Assembly (NCBI GenBank): GCA_037157565.1
Contig: JAZHRO010000024.1
Coordinates: 17,180,501-17,244,500, forward strand
Direction of reading: 5' to 3'
Length of the DNA: 64,000 bases
Source of the DNA: Thalassia testudinum
Taxonomy: Eukaryota; Streptophyta; Magnoliopsida; Alismatales; Hydrocharitaceae
This document shows positions 1-11,869 of this stretch, one piece after another. The notes under the pieces were generated by a model. The model did no database searches. It was not told the origin of the DNA and saw only the letters and a list, made by a program, of their open reading frames with translations. Each line of letters opens with the position of its first letter. Position 1 is the first letter of the stretch. The translations under genes and the position numbers were made by a program.

Positions 1-206
1 CAATCCGTGCCAAAAGTGATCACTATAATTTACAAATAATCCACATGGGCGTTTTCGGAGGTTCTTTGGAATCCTTTTCCGACGCTTCTTCCTATCTCTC
101 GGGACATTCAAGCTCGTCCACACATCCAAAAAAATGATTTCTCGAATAGTTAATTTGTCGGTATTGAAAACATCAAACGATGTTGCCCACCTCCCAGAAG
201 TTTAAA

Positions 207-314
207 AACTAGATTCAAGTTCTTTGCAGACAAACAAAAAAACTAGATTCAAGTATCCCGGCAGAAAGAATCTACATTGTGCACATAGATTTCTCTGTCA
301 AACTAGATTCAAGT
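207..314. repeat. Three copies of a 14-bp direct repeat downstream of the gene
   Basis: AACTAGATTCAAGT occurs exactly at 207-220, 241-254 and 301-314, with spacings of 34 and 60 bp. It lies just past the stop codon of the minus-strand gene, so probably in its 3' untranslated or flanking region. Function unknown. Confidence 0.8.
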
Positions 315-340
315 TCTTTCCTCCCCGCATCTTGAAAGAA

Positions 341-631
341 CTAGTAGTCCTTCATTTGTGATTGGATTGCCTCTCTAGTAATCTCCTTGGGCTGTGGGAT
401 TTCTGTTCTATCACCCTCAGCTACCTGCTTTACCTTTACGCCAACCATTCTATCAATTGCAGCTTGTCTGACTGAAGGAAAGACTGCATTCAGCATAACA
501 CAAAGTAATCTGGCATCTTCTTCTTCGATGAGGTCTTGGCAAAAGCAACAAACATAAATGGCTTCAAGTGCTTTTTCAGCTCGTAGTTCCATGGGGATTT
601 CTGGGATTTTAGCTTTCGTCTTTGCTCGTCT
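341..631 (-). CDS. Terminal exon of a conserved plant protein of unknown function
   Basis: This reading frame looks like genuine exon sequence. It encodes 96 residues, rich in Ala, Glu and Lys, with several Cys (a CFCQ stretch and a short acidic run before DARLLC), and it ends at a TAG at 341-343 after MKDY. The upstream border is a good 3' splice site: TGCAG precedes the first codon AGA at 631. It joins in phase 0 to the exon at 4519-4679, whose last codons are AAG GAG before GT. The joined protein is helical-looking, and the two pieces match in composition. I cannot name the family with certainty. No signal peptide or transmembrane segment lies in this exon. The start of the gene is not in the part I can recognise. 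Confidence 0.6.
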   Translation of the reverse strand, partial: RRAKTKAKIPEIPMELRAEKALEAIYVCCFCQDLIEEEDARLLCVMLNAVFPSVRQAAIDRMVGVKVKQVAEGDRTEIPQPKEITREAIQSQMKDY

Positions 632-3600
632 CTGCATGATCATGTCAGTTTCTGATCAATAACCATCAGTGATGGTATTCTCGGCAAAATAAAGGAAGCA
701 ATTGCCAAGAAACAATCCTTGTTACCACAGGAAACACTGGACAACCATGTTTCAGTAAAATTCTTCACGACATTCAAGACATTCAATATAGAGTTAAATA
801 CACAGCCCCGCATCCCAGTTTGGGTACGGCCCCTCGAAATTTGACTACTCCCCTTTACTAAGGACCCAAGAAACCCCCTGCTCTTAAATTCAGGACCAGA
901 ACACCTTTCATCCGCATCGATCAACCCTTTGCTCAACCACCACCTGTCGACCATGCCGCCAGCAGCTCAACACCATCTCACTCACCCCCACCATATCCAA
1001 CTATCACTGTTCACCTCAGGTCTTCCCCATCCTTAACATTGAGATGTTCCTCCTCCATGGTGCTGCCTCCCCGTGCAATGACATCCACCTCTTCTCCCTT
1101 ACTCTTTGAATGTCCTTTCCTCCACCAATCATTGCCCTCCTGGCTCCATGTCTGTGGCTGTCGGTTCAGAAGGGGAAGGATTAGATTTAGAATCTTGAAT
1201 TGCAGTGAGTCGAGAATGTGGCATGTGCTTCCAATCGATTGGAGCATCCACGTGAAATTGTGACTTGAGATCTCTACATGTGCTTAATTAGAGGTGATGA
1301 ATGATGAGTAAAGGGGTCACCTGAGATAGTTAGGTTGCCAAGTTTTCCATGTTCATTCCCATTCGACAGTTCCACCAGCATATTTATTTCAAGTCAAACA
1401 TACAGTTGTAAAGATCATAACCATTTCCTTTAAAAAATATCAATATCTTAGAGCATGGTCCTCAACCTCACCAAGTACTAATTGCATCAGAAGTCCACAA
1501 CCGCATTCTAAATATGCCAAGGCAGTCAACTTAATGCTCTGAACTGAGTTGATAGGTAGAACATGACCTCAGGGACAGGGTTTTGAAAGAAACCCAATTC
1601 CAAGAATAGAGAAAGAAAACCAAATACGGTGAAAAAAAAATCTTGTTACCCCCTCGGAAACTCACATCACAATATGTTTCTTCAACGGTTCTTTGTCTGC
1701 GGGATCAGAAAGGGCCCGGGAGTGATTAAAAGGTGATTGGAGCAGTAATGCACCGTACAAGTAATGGGCGAAACCAGGGGATGGTTATTTCCAAAGAGAA
1801 CCAGAGGTAATTGTCTAGAACCATGCGTGGGGGGGGGGGGTGGTGTGGTGGGTGTGGGTGGGGTAGGGGGGAGGTGGTAAGTGAGACGAGGGGAAGCCCC
1901 AAGAGGATTGGTGAGGCTAGGGAAGACCGGAAAGGAGATTGTGACACCATGAGAGACAAGGCCGGCAAAGGAGTAAAGGGTGATGAAGGCACTCGACATG
2001 ACGGTCCAAAATCTCAAGATAGGGGAGGCCCAATGGAGTGGTGGCCATTGCGGTGGAAGAGGGATGGAAGGGAGGAGACAGGGCCAAGGTGGAGCAATAG
2101 TGATGAGCCACTGGTGGCATGGCATGGGTGGCGAAGGTAATGGCGAGTTAAGGGCATATTGGTCCTAAAAAGGGGGAGGGTTCATGCATCCTAACCGATG
2201 ATACAGTCGAGTGGCTGAATCCCACGCCGGGAGTGGGAGGGAGAATTTGACTTCAAACGCAAACCATAGGTGATTTTGTCTATTTTATTCTTTAATATAA
2301 TATTCGCTAACAAATAACTAAATAAATATGTATGCATAAGATCCATAAGCCATATGGAGTTGCAAGGGGTAAAAGGGTAAGAGAGCTGGCTTCAGCGTTT
2401 CTCAACCCAAAAATCGGTCAAAATGAAGATAGCTGCTATTGCATTTGCGAAATGCTATTAACATCTTTTTCAAAAGCAACGGGCAACATTGTACATTTGA
2501 TAAAGCGACGACCTCTCAACATGTCATAACTTAGTAAAAGAGAGAAGCATAAAATCAATGCATAAAGCTAGCTGCAGCTAGTAATACTAGAGTAAGGTGT
2601 AATTGAACAGTCCTAAAATGACCACTAATTCTCTTTCTGCCAATCAATACCTCCTACCAAGTAATTATACCCTCACATAATAACGCTAATATTAACTTAA
2701 TCTGATCTTTTTGTTCTAGAAGAGCTTTGACAACGTAAGGAATTTGTCTTCATTGCCATATTTCCATCCCAATTCTTAAATAGAATCGGCAAAGAGCTTC
2801 ATTATCGAGACGTTCCAGCAAAATTTTCACAAGAGGCTACCCTGGCCTTGTTTGGAAAACAAAAGGGCATAAAAATAACTACTTGAAACACAATTATGAA
2901 CAGAGTAGGCAAGGGACTCCCTGCACAAGGACTTCTAGGCATTCTTCAAAGGATTCCTACAATGCTCTTGCTTGACCATTCATACCAAGATATTTTAGCA
3001 ATGCTGGTATTAGAAAGAGGAACCTGAACCCAGTTAGCCTGCACTAATCCCCGCCCCAAGTTGTAACAAGGGGGGAGAGGTCAAAAACTGGGATGGTCAA
3101 AGGGCCTGGGTGAGTCCAGGTAAGGGGAGGGGTAAGGGAATAGTTTTCCTTAAAATAATTACTGCAGGGTAGCATCAACATTTGCATCCCCACAAGCCTC
3201 CCCACTTCTAGATAGTTTTCTTCTGCAGTTTCCCCATCTGAGGACCATTATTCCCCACCATGAACCTGGTTCACTGGCAGCACCTGTATCCACCAACCAA
3301 GCAAAAATCAGAGAAACAATGGTAGGTGTATCTTGCACAAGAGGAAAAAAGGGATCTCATAATGCAAGCACTAGCTGCACTTTCTATATCTTTTTCATTT
3401 GTTCTATTCGACCCCTTCGTGCTAGTTTTCTGGTTCCTTGGCTCCACCTACTCTACCTCCAGCTCCATCAACTTGTCTCAAATATTGTCCTACCCTCATC
3501 CATCGAACTCCTCTTTTCCTTTCCTTTCATTTTGCTCAACTCGAAAAAGCCTTTCTCCCAGTGTCAATCTTTTCCATCCCTCTAACTTCCCAAATCCAAT

Positions 3601-4518
3601 TTTTCTTTTTCCTCGTGTTTCAATAGGCTCTTTCTGATTGCATTCCTACCTTGCATTCTTCTCTAGGTTTATTACCATGATTCACTACTTTTTCAAGTTC
3701 TAGAATCTTTAGACATACTTGAAACAATTTAAGCATATTTCAGTGAAATCTGCAACTTTTAAGGAACCATCAATCCCCACATCACTACTATTGATTATTT
3801 CAGGCAATTCCAAATTAAGGCCAATCCTGCTCACAACTTCTACCTTTTTTTTGAGAAGGTTCTACTAAATATTGATCATGTCAATCGAATTTTGTTTGAT
3901 CGAAAATTCCAAGATTCTTGACCGGTAATTTGAACTTTGTTCGCCCGAAAATCAACCAGCCTTTAGATCATAGCCTGATGTCAGATGAAGCCAAATGGTG
4001 GAAAGGATAACTACCAGTTTGCATCTTGGAGGCCTTTGGCCGATGCCTACACTTTTTTCATTCATTTTGCCTTTTGTAATGTTTTAATAGAATCAAAATT
4101 GGTGCCCTATCACATCAGCTTTCTGGAATGTCTCAGTGGTCAAACTTCTCGAAGAGAATATTTGCACTATTATACAAGCTCATGCTTAAAGGGTGTATGG
4201 AGGTATGTACAAGTATTGTTTAAAAATACACATCATTTAGAGTTGTCTTCTCATGCTAGCATATAGAAATTCACCTCCCACGTCAAATTTAGAGAACATT
4301 TTGCCATGGCATCCAAAAAATAGCTGCACCTATTATACAGCATTCTGTCTTTCCTATTTCAACAACCCATCTACTCCTGAATTTTAGCACTTACTCAATA
4401 ATTTTCTGAGAGGAATCAATGATTCAATAATACAATAACATGTGTCATTGCAACCCAATTGTTCATTAGATGTCAAGCAATACGAAATAGTAAAAGGAAG
4501 ATGTGAATGAGAGACAAC
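632..4518 (-). other. Long intron of the conserved gene
   Basis: About 3.9 kb separates the two recognisable exons. I see no transposon domain, RNA gene or convincing additional exon in it. It holds a G-rich block at 1829-1876 and mainly AT-rich sequence. Short open frames in either strand have no motif and look like chance. A missed small exon cannot be excluded, but the flanking exons join in phase without one. Confidence 0.45.
1829..1876 (+). other. G-rich tract with quadruplex potential
   Basis: Twelve consecutive G (1829-1840) are followed by several GGG and GGGG runs separated by one to three bases on the plus strand. On the transcribed minus strand this is a C-rich run inside the intron. 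Confidence 0.6.
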
Positions 4519-4679
4519 CTCCTTGGCAGCAGTCATGGCTGCCATAAAAGTCTGTTCTTCAAATTCAATATCATTGGATAGTCGAAGCCTCACAACCCCT
4601 TCCAGGATCTCTTCAGATCTCAGAAGGCCAGCACCCACAGCCATCAACCAACAACATAAAAGCACATAAAGAGGATCCC
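4519..4679 (-). CDS. Internal exon of the same conserved plant gene
   Basis: The exon is 161 nt: two bases completing a split codon, then 53 codons. The acceptor is GGCAG directly before 4679 and the donor is GAG|GT at 4519/4518. The peptide begins DPLYVLLCCW, a hydrophobic stretch that could be membrane-associated, and runs through RSEEILEG into an acidic helix with FEEQTF. It joins in phase 0 to the exon at 341-631. Upstream exons should lie at higher coordinates, but a truncated Athila-type element begins about 160 bp away, so they are either beyond the repeats or lost. I infer the gene model from splice sites and phase; no transcript was available. Confidence 0.55.
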
Positions 4680-4839
4680 CTGCCTAGCCAGAACAACAAA
4701 ACAAATTAGAACTATCAGTTTACCACCTAAATAGAACATTGGCCGACAACTAATTAAATAGCAACCCACATGTGCTATGTGATGCACAAGAACAACCATC
4801 CCCATCAAATCTCATAAAGCTAATTTTCTACGATCTGGC

Positions 4840-5870
4840 AATTATTTTCATTAAGCGCACTAAAAGTGTGTGAATTTGGGTGCCTAGGTTACAAAGTCCT
4901 GCAAACCAAAAAGCAGACAATGGGGCTGAATACTCCCTAAGCCTTAGACTTAATACATCAGCCTCACAACTCCCTCAACCTCTTGAGGAATAGTCTGGAT
5001 CTTAACAAATACGTGAGTGTTTAAGCCCAAATCAGGCCAAAGAGGCCTAAAATCGATACTCCTCTCTAATCTCCTATTCTCTAGCACTTCAGGACTTAGT
5101 TCATTATGTGATTGGGTCCAGAACTTAAGTATTAGGTATTGTTCCACAATCAACTGCTAGGACTAACACGATTTTTCTTCTATTTTTTCTCCTTTTTCTC
5201 TGCTTTTCCCTCCTCTTTGTCCTCCTTAATAAAGATTTTTCAATTCAATTCCAAAAATTTCCTCCCCTTTTCCTTAATTTATTATTTTTTTTGTGAGAGC
5301 CCTTCAAAGAATTGAATTTCCAGTCGTTTTGCACTTTAGTACCCCCCATGCCTAAGTTTTGCAATACCCTCATTGCAAATCAGGTGGGTTCGAATTCAGC
5401 TTAGTTCAGAGGTTAGAACAAGTTCAAAGGGTGGGTAAACGGGTCGGGATAACTATTATGAATGATTTCAAGCTCTAATACAAATATCAGAGGTGAAGTC
5501 AGCTGTTCTAAAGTTTGAACCCTAAAGTGCAAAAGACATGCAACTCAAGAAGAATAGACGGGTCTCGGGTTTTTGAAATGACGAGTTACCTTCCACTAAA
5601 TACTAAATTCAATGCCTTCAGCCAAGTAGAAAATGATTAAGGAGAAGGGGTGATAGATTGGAGAAATTTTGTAGAACAAGCACCTTGATAATTAGCCTGG
5701 TTGGTCCAACCAGGTGCTTATGCAGGTCAACTGGCTGATGATGCAGACCAAACACAATTAGTCTAGTGGGTTGAACAATGTGAATCAATAAGTGTGGAGC
5801 CCACCAGATGAATTCTGGCTCAAATAGACGTAGAAATACAAATTGAGGGTTTGGCTATATTTGTTCAGCC
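4840..5870 (-). other. Post-coding region shared with the autonomous Athila-like element
   Basis: This segment aligns by eye with 20230-21060: GCGCACT, the TACTCCCTAAGCCTTAGAC stretch, CCTCAACCTCTTGAGGAATA, and later AACCCTAAAGTGCAAA all recur in the same order. It is the evidence that the acidic-ORF element and the autonomous element are relatives. No reading frame is supported in it. Confidence 0.7.
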
Positions 5871-5878
5871 AAATCAAC

Positions 5879-6454
5879 TTAGAGATCCTCAAAAGATAGT
5901 GGAGTACTAAAGAATGTAGGAAGCCTACTTATGGGATTAGAGGGAAATGGTGGATGGATGTTAGTTTGATCAATGTTCCATTCATTGTCAAACTTTGGTG
6001 GAAAATCAACTCCGACCGGATCAGAATATGGTGACTCAGAGTAGAAATGGATTTTGGTGGAGTAACATGGCAGGGACCGGTCTTTGAAAGGCTTGGGTTC
6101 TGGATGAGGCAGTGTGGTTGTTTCGAGCTCTGAATCGATGACCTCAGAATTAGAATCGAAGAATGGATCATGGATATCGAGGTCATAAATTATCTTGTAA
6201 TCATTTGGAAACAAAGATTCCCCTGAATAAGAATATGATTCACAGTCAGCAGAGGAGAATCTGAGAAAATCATTTTCTAAACCTGACTCGAAATCAAGCT
6301 TTCCACCATAAGATAAATCAAGATGCATGGAGTTGTCAACCTGACTTTGGTCTAACCGAGCTTCAGATTCCAAGCTCACAGAGATATCCTTATCAGGTGT
6401 AAGCTCGGTTTCAGGGCATCTAAGGTAGATCCAATTTAGTCCTGACTCTTTCAA
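5879..6454 (-). pseudogene. Acidic reading frame, C-terminal part after a frameshift
   Basis: The frame is open upstream of 6454 and overlaps the end of the preceding frame, which stops at 6484; a single-base shift near 6480 would join them. The 191 codons are again rich in Asp, Glu, Ser and Pro, with no Cys/His cluster, no D-S/T-G protease motif and no RT or integrase motif. It ends in SFEDL followed by a stop at 5879. The two parts together would make about 450 residues. There is no ATG in a useful place, so I treat it as the displaced 3' half of one broken gene. Confidence 0.45.
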
Positions 6455-6483
6455 CTCCTCTGATTCTATATCGTAAATCGATT

Positions 6484-7245
6484 TTACTTCCGATAAATCA
6501 ATTTGTTCTTTTGATGAGTCTGGAGAGGTTTTATCATAGGCTCAAAATCATATTTCAAATATGAAATTTTGTCCCCATCATATTGAGCCTTGTAATAATC
6601 CCAAATAGGCCTAAATCCAAATTCTAGGTTAGGTCTAGGAATTGGGTCACTACAATCTGAGTCTAGCTTAGTTGGAATACCATAACTATTCTCAAGAAAT
6701 ACCTTACCATGATAAGGTGCAGGGGTTACATCCTCAAGGAGTTTTGACTCAAACTCATCACACATGTTTTGAAAATCCATTTGCAATGAACCAGCTTCAA
6801 AACTTCTAATAGTTGGCTCAAATTCGAGAACACCTGTAATGGAATCCAACCAACCCATGAATTGATCAGGTGTTTCATCATGCACAAAATCATAATCTGG
6901 TTCCATTTGGGTTGGTGATTCATCATAAAAACCTTCATATTCAAACTCAGGCTCTGGGAAATCATATTGATCCTCAAAATTACCCCAAGATTCATCGTTG
7001 ACTTCTGGGTGGGGGTCTGGGTATCTTTCGTTAATCACTTTTTCCAGTTGATCTAACAGGACCCCATGTTGTCCAATGATATCTCGGTACTTTCCCCAAA
7101 GTTGTGGATTTGGCAAGTATTGCAAATCCTCAGCACTATGCAATCCTCTCACCGCAATAATCTGTTCTAAGAGGGTTTCTTGGATTGAACCACATGCTAA
7201 TTGTGTTGCAATCATTTGTATGTGGTTCATAATGAGGTTTGTCAT
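6484..7245 (-). CDS. Acidic reading frame of the non-autonomous element, N-terminal part
   Basis: This is an ATG-initiated frame of 253 codons. The first 70 residues are mixed and helical, with no Cys knuckle or gag motif. The remainder is strongly acidic and aromatic, with repeated Asp/Glu plus Phe/Tyr clusters and many Pro. It sits where gag would start in the related autonomous element, between a conserved leader and a conserved post-pol region. Another ATG at 7368-7370 opens a short frame (27 codons) that may be the true start, with a frameshift before 7245. The frame continues after another frameshift into 5879-6454. I recognise no domain and give no function; it may be a captured host fragment or an element-specific protein. 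Confidence 0.5.
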   Translation of the reverse strand: MTNLIMNHIQMIATQLACGSIQETLLEQIIAVRGLHSAEDLQYLPNPQLWGKYRDIIGQHGVLLDQLEKVINERYPDPHPEVNDESWGNFEDQYDFPEPEFEYEGFYDESPTQMEPDYDFVHDETPDQFMGWLDSITGVLEFEPTIRSFEAGSLQMDFQNMCDEFESKLLEDVTPAPYHGKVFLENSYGIPTKLDSDCSDPIPRPNLEFGFRPIWDYYKAQYDGDKISYLKYDFEPMIKPLQTHQKNKLIYRK

Positions 7246-8580
7246 CCTTGGTTCACTAACCTGAACTCTGTAAATGGGGGTTGAGGTTATGTAAAATTCT
7301 TCGTTGAATCTGATAGCATCTCAATCCTCTGATCTTTCATACTCTTACGAGGTTCAGGTCTAGTGGACATCTTTCCTAAGTTGTCAGGTTGAAACTCGAA
7401 ATTAGGTGGTGGATCAGGATGAGGAATCAAATTTAGGTCCAGATTTGAAAAGATAAGATCAGATCAAATTTCACCTAAAATGATCAGGGTTTGCCCTTGT
7501 GTATGTGCCTAGAGAAAGGATGAAGGACTGGATATGAATTGGGCTCAATCAATGCACCCAAAAGAATTTGATGGATATGGAAATTCGAGGCTGATGGACC
7601 TCTTGATCAAAAATCCACACACTCGAGAATTACTTGGTCAACCAGGAAGGGAGAGTCCCACAAAGACCCCTACATGGTAGAGAGTCCCCACAAGTCACAA
7701 GGTTTCCCCCACCCAACATTCCATGTTACCGTGGTTCCAAGTAGATAGATATGTGCGAATTGAGCCCTTAAGTCTATCAATTTTAGACCTAATTGTGCCT
7801 TGAATTTCACTTGAATTAGAAGTTGATTCAGATTGTGACCTAATTTGGACCTTGGTTGATTCACAAAGTGAACCAACTTCACCTGACCTGTCCTAAGGTT
7901 TAGGAAGAAGTTCAAGTCAAATTACCCAAACCATCCTGCCGTGGTTCTCAACAAGTTATTAGGTCTCAAGTTTTAATGATTCAAATGAATATAGAATCTT
8001 GATTTTAGGGTTTAATTGATCAAATCAGTTTAAACAAGGGTGTAGGTGGCACACAAATGTAGGAAGATTAGTTTCCTTTGATAATGGCAAATGTGTACTA
8101 ACACTTCAACCCTAATGTGTAAACCCTGATTGGCTCTATTCTTGGTCTAAATTGATTCCAAATATGACACCCTAAACTCAAACAAGAAAGTTAGTAGTCC
8201 AAGGTGTTGAGAAAATTAATGCGAGTCCCTAATAGACACAGGAAGTATGAATTGGATATCTCTAATAAAAAATAATCACTTCAAATCTTATTTCAATCAA
8301 ATCACATAAATCAAGAAACTTTCACCTTCATTGATATTACTAGAAAAATAAGGCAAAATTTGATCCTAAATTTGTTTGTTTCCCTTCTTTTTATCTTCCC
8401 AAGATGAAGAGCGGGAATTAGGGAAGAGGGTAAGATGAATACTTGCCCCTGGTGTGGTTGCTTCGAGCAAACGATCTTGCATGCGTATTCACCTTGAAAC
8501 AACACAATAAAACAGATAAAGCAAGTTAGAAATCAAAATCAGACAAGAAAAATGATATAAATAGTGGTGCAATTGCACAT

Positions 8581-8601
8581 TGCTCCCCGGTAACGACGCC
8601 A
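8581..8601 (-). other. Primer-binding site, Athila/Tat type
   Basis: The minus strand reads TGGCGTCGTTACCGGGGAGC three bases inside the LTR end. It differs by a few transitions from the TGGCGCCGTTGCC-type site usual in Athila elements, which is the form seen intact at 37487. Confidence 0.75.
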
Positions 8602-8604
8602 AAA

Positions 8605-10550
8605 TGTTAATACACGAAAGTCAATTTCAAAATACACATCATAGTATATCGACTAAAGAATCACTATTTAAAATTTATAATGCTTGAAATGTGAATTCCG
8701 AGGTTGTTTCAGGGAGCAAATCAATTGCAATTCAACCACTAATCGCATGTGCAATAAAATGAGCACAATAATCTTGATATAAAGAGATAATATGCAATGA
8801 ATACAACTCTCACAATAGATAAAAATTCAAGTACTCAAGGGTCAAAAATAAATAAGTGCAAGGCTGAAAAAAATGGTTTTAATTAAGCACACTTAGCCTT
8901 AGCACCTAAGCTTTTATTGAAGCGTATTCAAGCCAAATTGGTCTTTCTCATGCTTCCGAATGGCTTAAACTTCAGTCCAACGCCTCTTCACAAAATCAAC
9001 TAAAATTCACCCCAAAGCTCACATGCATCCCAAGGCAAAACCATCCCTTGGTGCGCACATGCGTGTGAGCATGCGTGTGTGTGTAGGCATGGGGAGGGTT
9101 TAGGGGACTTGACCCCTGTGGTCATGGGCAACAAGCCCATGTGCATAAACCCTTATGAAGGCATTTTCGAATTAAGGCCCCATGATGTGGAACCATCAGT
9201 CTCTCTTCTTCGTCTTCGTTGCATGGAAGAAGCTGGTGCCAATTGACGCAAGATGGTTGTTGGATCTCTAATCCAACAACCCAGATGTGGTCATCGAGTG
9301 ATTCTGCACAATGAGGGGGAGAAGTAAAATCCCTATCCTAATTTTGAGAGGGGAAGAGGGGAGGATGTCACCGGAGGTATGTTGACAAGGACGAAGGAGG
9401 ATAGGTTGTCGGAGCCAAAGAAGAGGAATTGGGCCTTGAAACTTCGCGAGAAGCTTCGTGTGAAGAAGAGGAAGCAAAGCCCTCTGCCTATTGTATGTGG
9501 CAGAGGGAGAGGAAGGGGGAAGAAGTTTCGAGGTACATCGGAGCATGGTCGTCGTGGATGAAAAAGGAAGAAAATTCGACCCAATTGCGCACCCCTTTGC
9601 GATGTAGAGGCTCAAGTCTATTTACAGAGTTGAATTCCAATGCAATGTAGCCAAAATATGCAAGTAATTTACTGCCTTTTGAGCTCAAAATTCTCGAGCT
9701 CACCGACGTCAAATCCAGTGATTGAAGATCTCAAGTGTCGATTCAAAAGGTTAGGAATGTCCTCAAGATCAATCTCACTAAATTTGGTGGGAATTGATCT
9801 TGATTTGATCCTCCAATTTGAAGATCAAATTTCGGTAAGTTTGGGTCGCAAGTTGTTGCATTTCCTTATTTGGACGAAGAAGATGATGGCAGCGGGGGCT
9901 TCTTTTCAAGAGAGACCAAAAGCTAGGGGACAGGTTGTAATACAAGTCAGAAACTAGGGTTAGTTTTGTAATAGATAGAAACCTGTGGGTAAAAATGTAA
10001 ACTAGGTTGAGATGGACTCTGATTAGGCTCAAATTTTGGTGTTAACCTAATTTAGACCCAAGGAATCTAATGGTGACCTCAGATTTGAGTTTTGACCAAG
10101 TTTGACTGGGTAATTTATACAAAAGCCCAAAACAGGATAAATTCTCGCTTAAGTCTATTTTTTGTTAAAATGGGTTTCTTTGGTTAAAGTGAAGGTTTCA
10201 AATCTCATATAATATTTTTCAATGATTTTTAGGAGGTTTAGATTACATTTATTTCTACTAAAACCTATTTAATTGAAGTGAGGCTGAAATTAGGATTTTT
10301 ATTATTAAATTAATCCTCAAATCTCAGAAAATCTTGATTCAGTAAGCTTAGGCCCACTTCTTAGAAAATTAAGCCCATTTAACCTTGGATTAAGCCTTGA
10401 TTATCCCCTTAGTTAATCTGCATTAGTAATTAGATGTTAAAACGGTCAATCCAGATTGGAATTTTGACCCTCAGATGATCATTCAGGAGCATTTAACACT
10501 TGATTTTAAATAAATTAAGCTAGTTATGATGAATGATGATGTTACCATCA
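8605..10550 (-). repeat. 5' LTR of the non-autonomous Athila-type element
   Basis: On the minus strand the LTR starts TGATGGTAACATCATC at 10550 and ends TATTAACA at 8605, just before the primer-binding site. Both termini and the interior resemble the solo LTR at 59296-61938, which runs in the other orientation. The GC-rich middle (about 9050-9950) produces several open frames in both strands, which I read as non-coding U5/R sequence. Near 9123-9141 there is a 7-bp perfect stem (CATGGGC/GCCCATG) with a 5-nt loop. Confidence 0.8.
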
Positions 10551-11486
10551 ATAATACAATTGGATAATATATTATATGCAAATGACATAGTTTGTTCCCT
10601 GTTCTACATACCTAAGGCCATGTAGAATTGGGTTACAACAGACGATCGATTAACATAATCAAGGTAATGCAATAGTAACACATTCTAGCAATATGTGAAC
10701 AAATGCAAACCTTGATGTATGCAAAATAAATGACATATAACCACTCTTGAGAAATATATTTTCTTATCCAAAGCACATACTATAGTATACAAATAGTAGC
10801 TTCCATTGTTAGAATCCTAGCAAATTCCTCTCAAAGAAAATATGTTGCTCCCTTATACATCATCAAAATGTCACCACACCGCACAGGTCGTGGGAGCTAC
10901 TCTAGTGCCTATCACTACACAACACACACCGTACAACTTACAACCTTGAGTAAGGGGTCCATGGATAATAGACAGAAGGCAGTACACAAATATTGGAGGA
11001 AGCACACGACCACGTGTGCTAGGTGTGTGCTGGGAGTCCACGTGTGTTAGGAGACGAGAAGGCAGCACAAAAAGGCAAGCACAACCTTGTGTGTTGGGTG
11101 AACTGCTGGGTGAACGGTCAGCAAAAGCACACAACCAACTTAAGGCAAGGATAGTGGCTGGAAAGCAATAAGGAACACATGACATGAACACCCTTTCACA
11201 TCAAAAACACTAGGAACAAGTTTTCAAACCTATGTGTGCTGCAACCATGGACATGGGCAGCACACAACCATGTATACTGTGTACACAGCCATTGGAAGGA
11301 CACAACCAACTTGGGACAAGAACAACGGCTCGAAAGCAATAAGGAATAAAGCACATGAATAGACATTCATGTCAAAAACATCACTAAGAAGTTTAGAAAC
11401 TATATAACACCATACATTTTCAAAACTCTAACAATAGAAATTCATTCGAAGAATAAATCTCCTCCATACACCCCTAAAATGTTCAT
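10551..11486. other. Unassigned host DNA left of the LINE
   Basis: The segment lies between the truncated Athila element and the LINE. It is AT-rich at first, then has CACA-rich stretches. Open frames at 10868-11191 are low-complexity and lack motifs. The sequence resumes at 32269 after the LINE. Confidence 0.5.
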
Positions 11487-11502
11487 CACAGGAGGAGATG
11501 TT
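11487..11502. repeat. LINE target-site duplication, left copy
   Basis: CACAGGAGGAGATGTT here is identical to 32253-32268. The last TT merges with the poly(T) that represents the LINE poly(A) tail on the minus strand. Confidence 0.9.
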
Positions 11503-11581
11503 TTTTTTTTTTTTGAAACGATGAGGAGTGCTACCGAGACCGATAGCAGAGATCCTTTTATTTATATAGAAACACAAAACA

Positions 11582-11812
11582 TTACATGAGATTCTCCCAA
11601 TCTTTCACATGCCCCCAGCATTCCCTTACAATATTTCCCACACTGATGGGTACCCCTCTAAACAACCGCTCATTACGAGCACGCCACACACTCCACATAA
11701 CCTCCACCTTCTTCACCTGCTCACTCCCATGTGTCCAAAGATTCCTCCAAAGTTCCTCCCAAGTAGGTAGGGGTTCCCCACAAAGTCCCCTCCAAATTTG
11801 ATCTATCACCAA
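11582..11812 (-). pseudogene. LINE ORF2 C-terminal tail
   Basis: The frame matches that of the RT region at 11870-13105 (same phase), separated by a stop near 11868. It carries the Trp-rich tail common after the zf-RVT domain of plant non-LTR elements (WRGLCGEP, VMWSVWRARNERLF). It ends in a stop about 80 bp before the poly(A) tail. Confidence 0.65.
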
Positions 11813-11869
11813 GCATGCCGCAAATAAATGTTCCCTGCTATCGGTGGGGAGGTTACAAAGTGGGCAATC

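Larger units (their letters stand above)
4840..10550 (-). mobile_element. Truncated non-autonomous Athila-type LTR element
   Basis: The right part is a 1.95-kb LTR (8605-10550) with a primer-binding site next to it. The leader (about 7500-8600) resembles the leader of the autonomous element at 28480-29400, and 4840-5870 resembles the post-integrase region at 20230-21060. Between them there is no gag, protease, RT or integrase, only an acidic reading frame. The 3' LTR and about 0.9 kb next to it are missing on the left, so the element is truncated there and no target duplication can be paired with the ATAAT that follows 10550. Confidence 0.75.

Noticed and set aside
10868..11191. Overlapping frames on both strands in host DNA
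   Set aside because: CA/TG-rich low complexity with no domain and no splice support.
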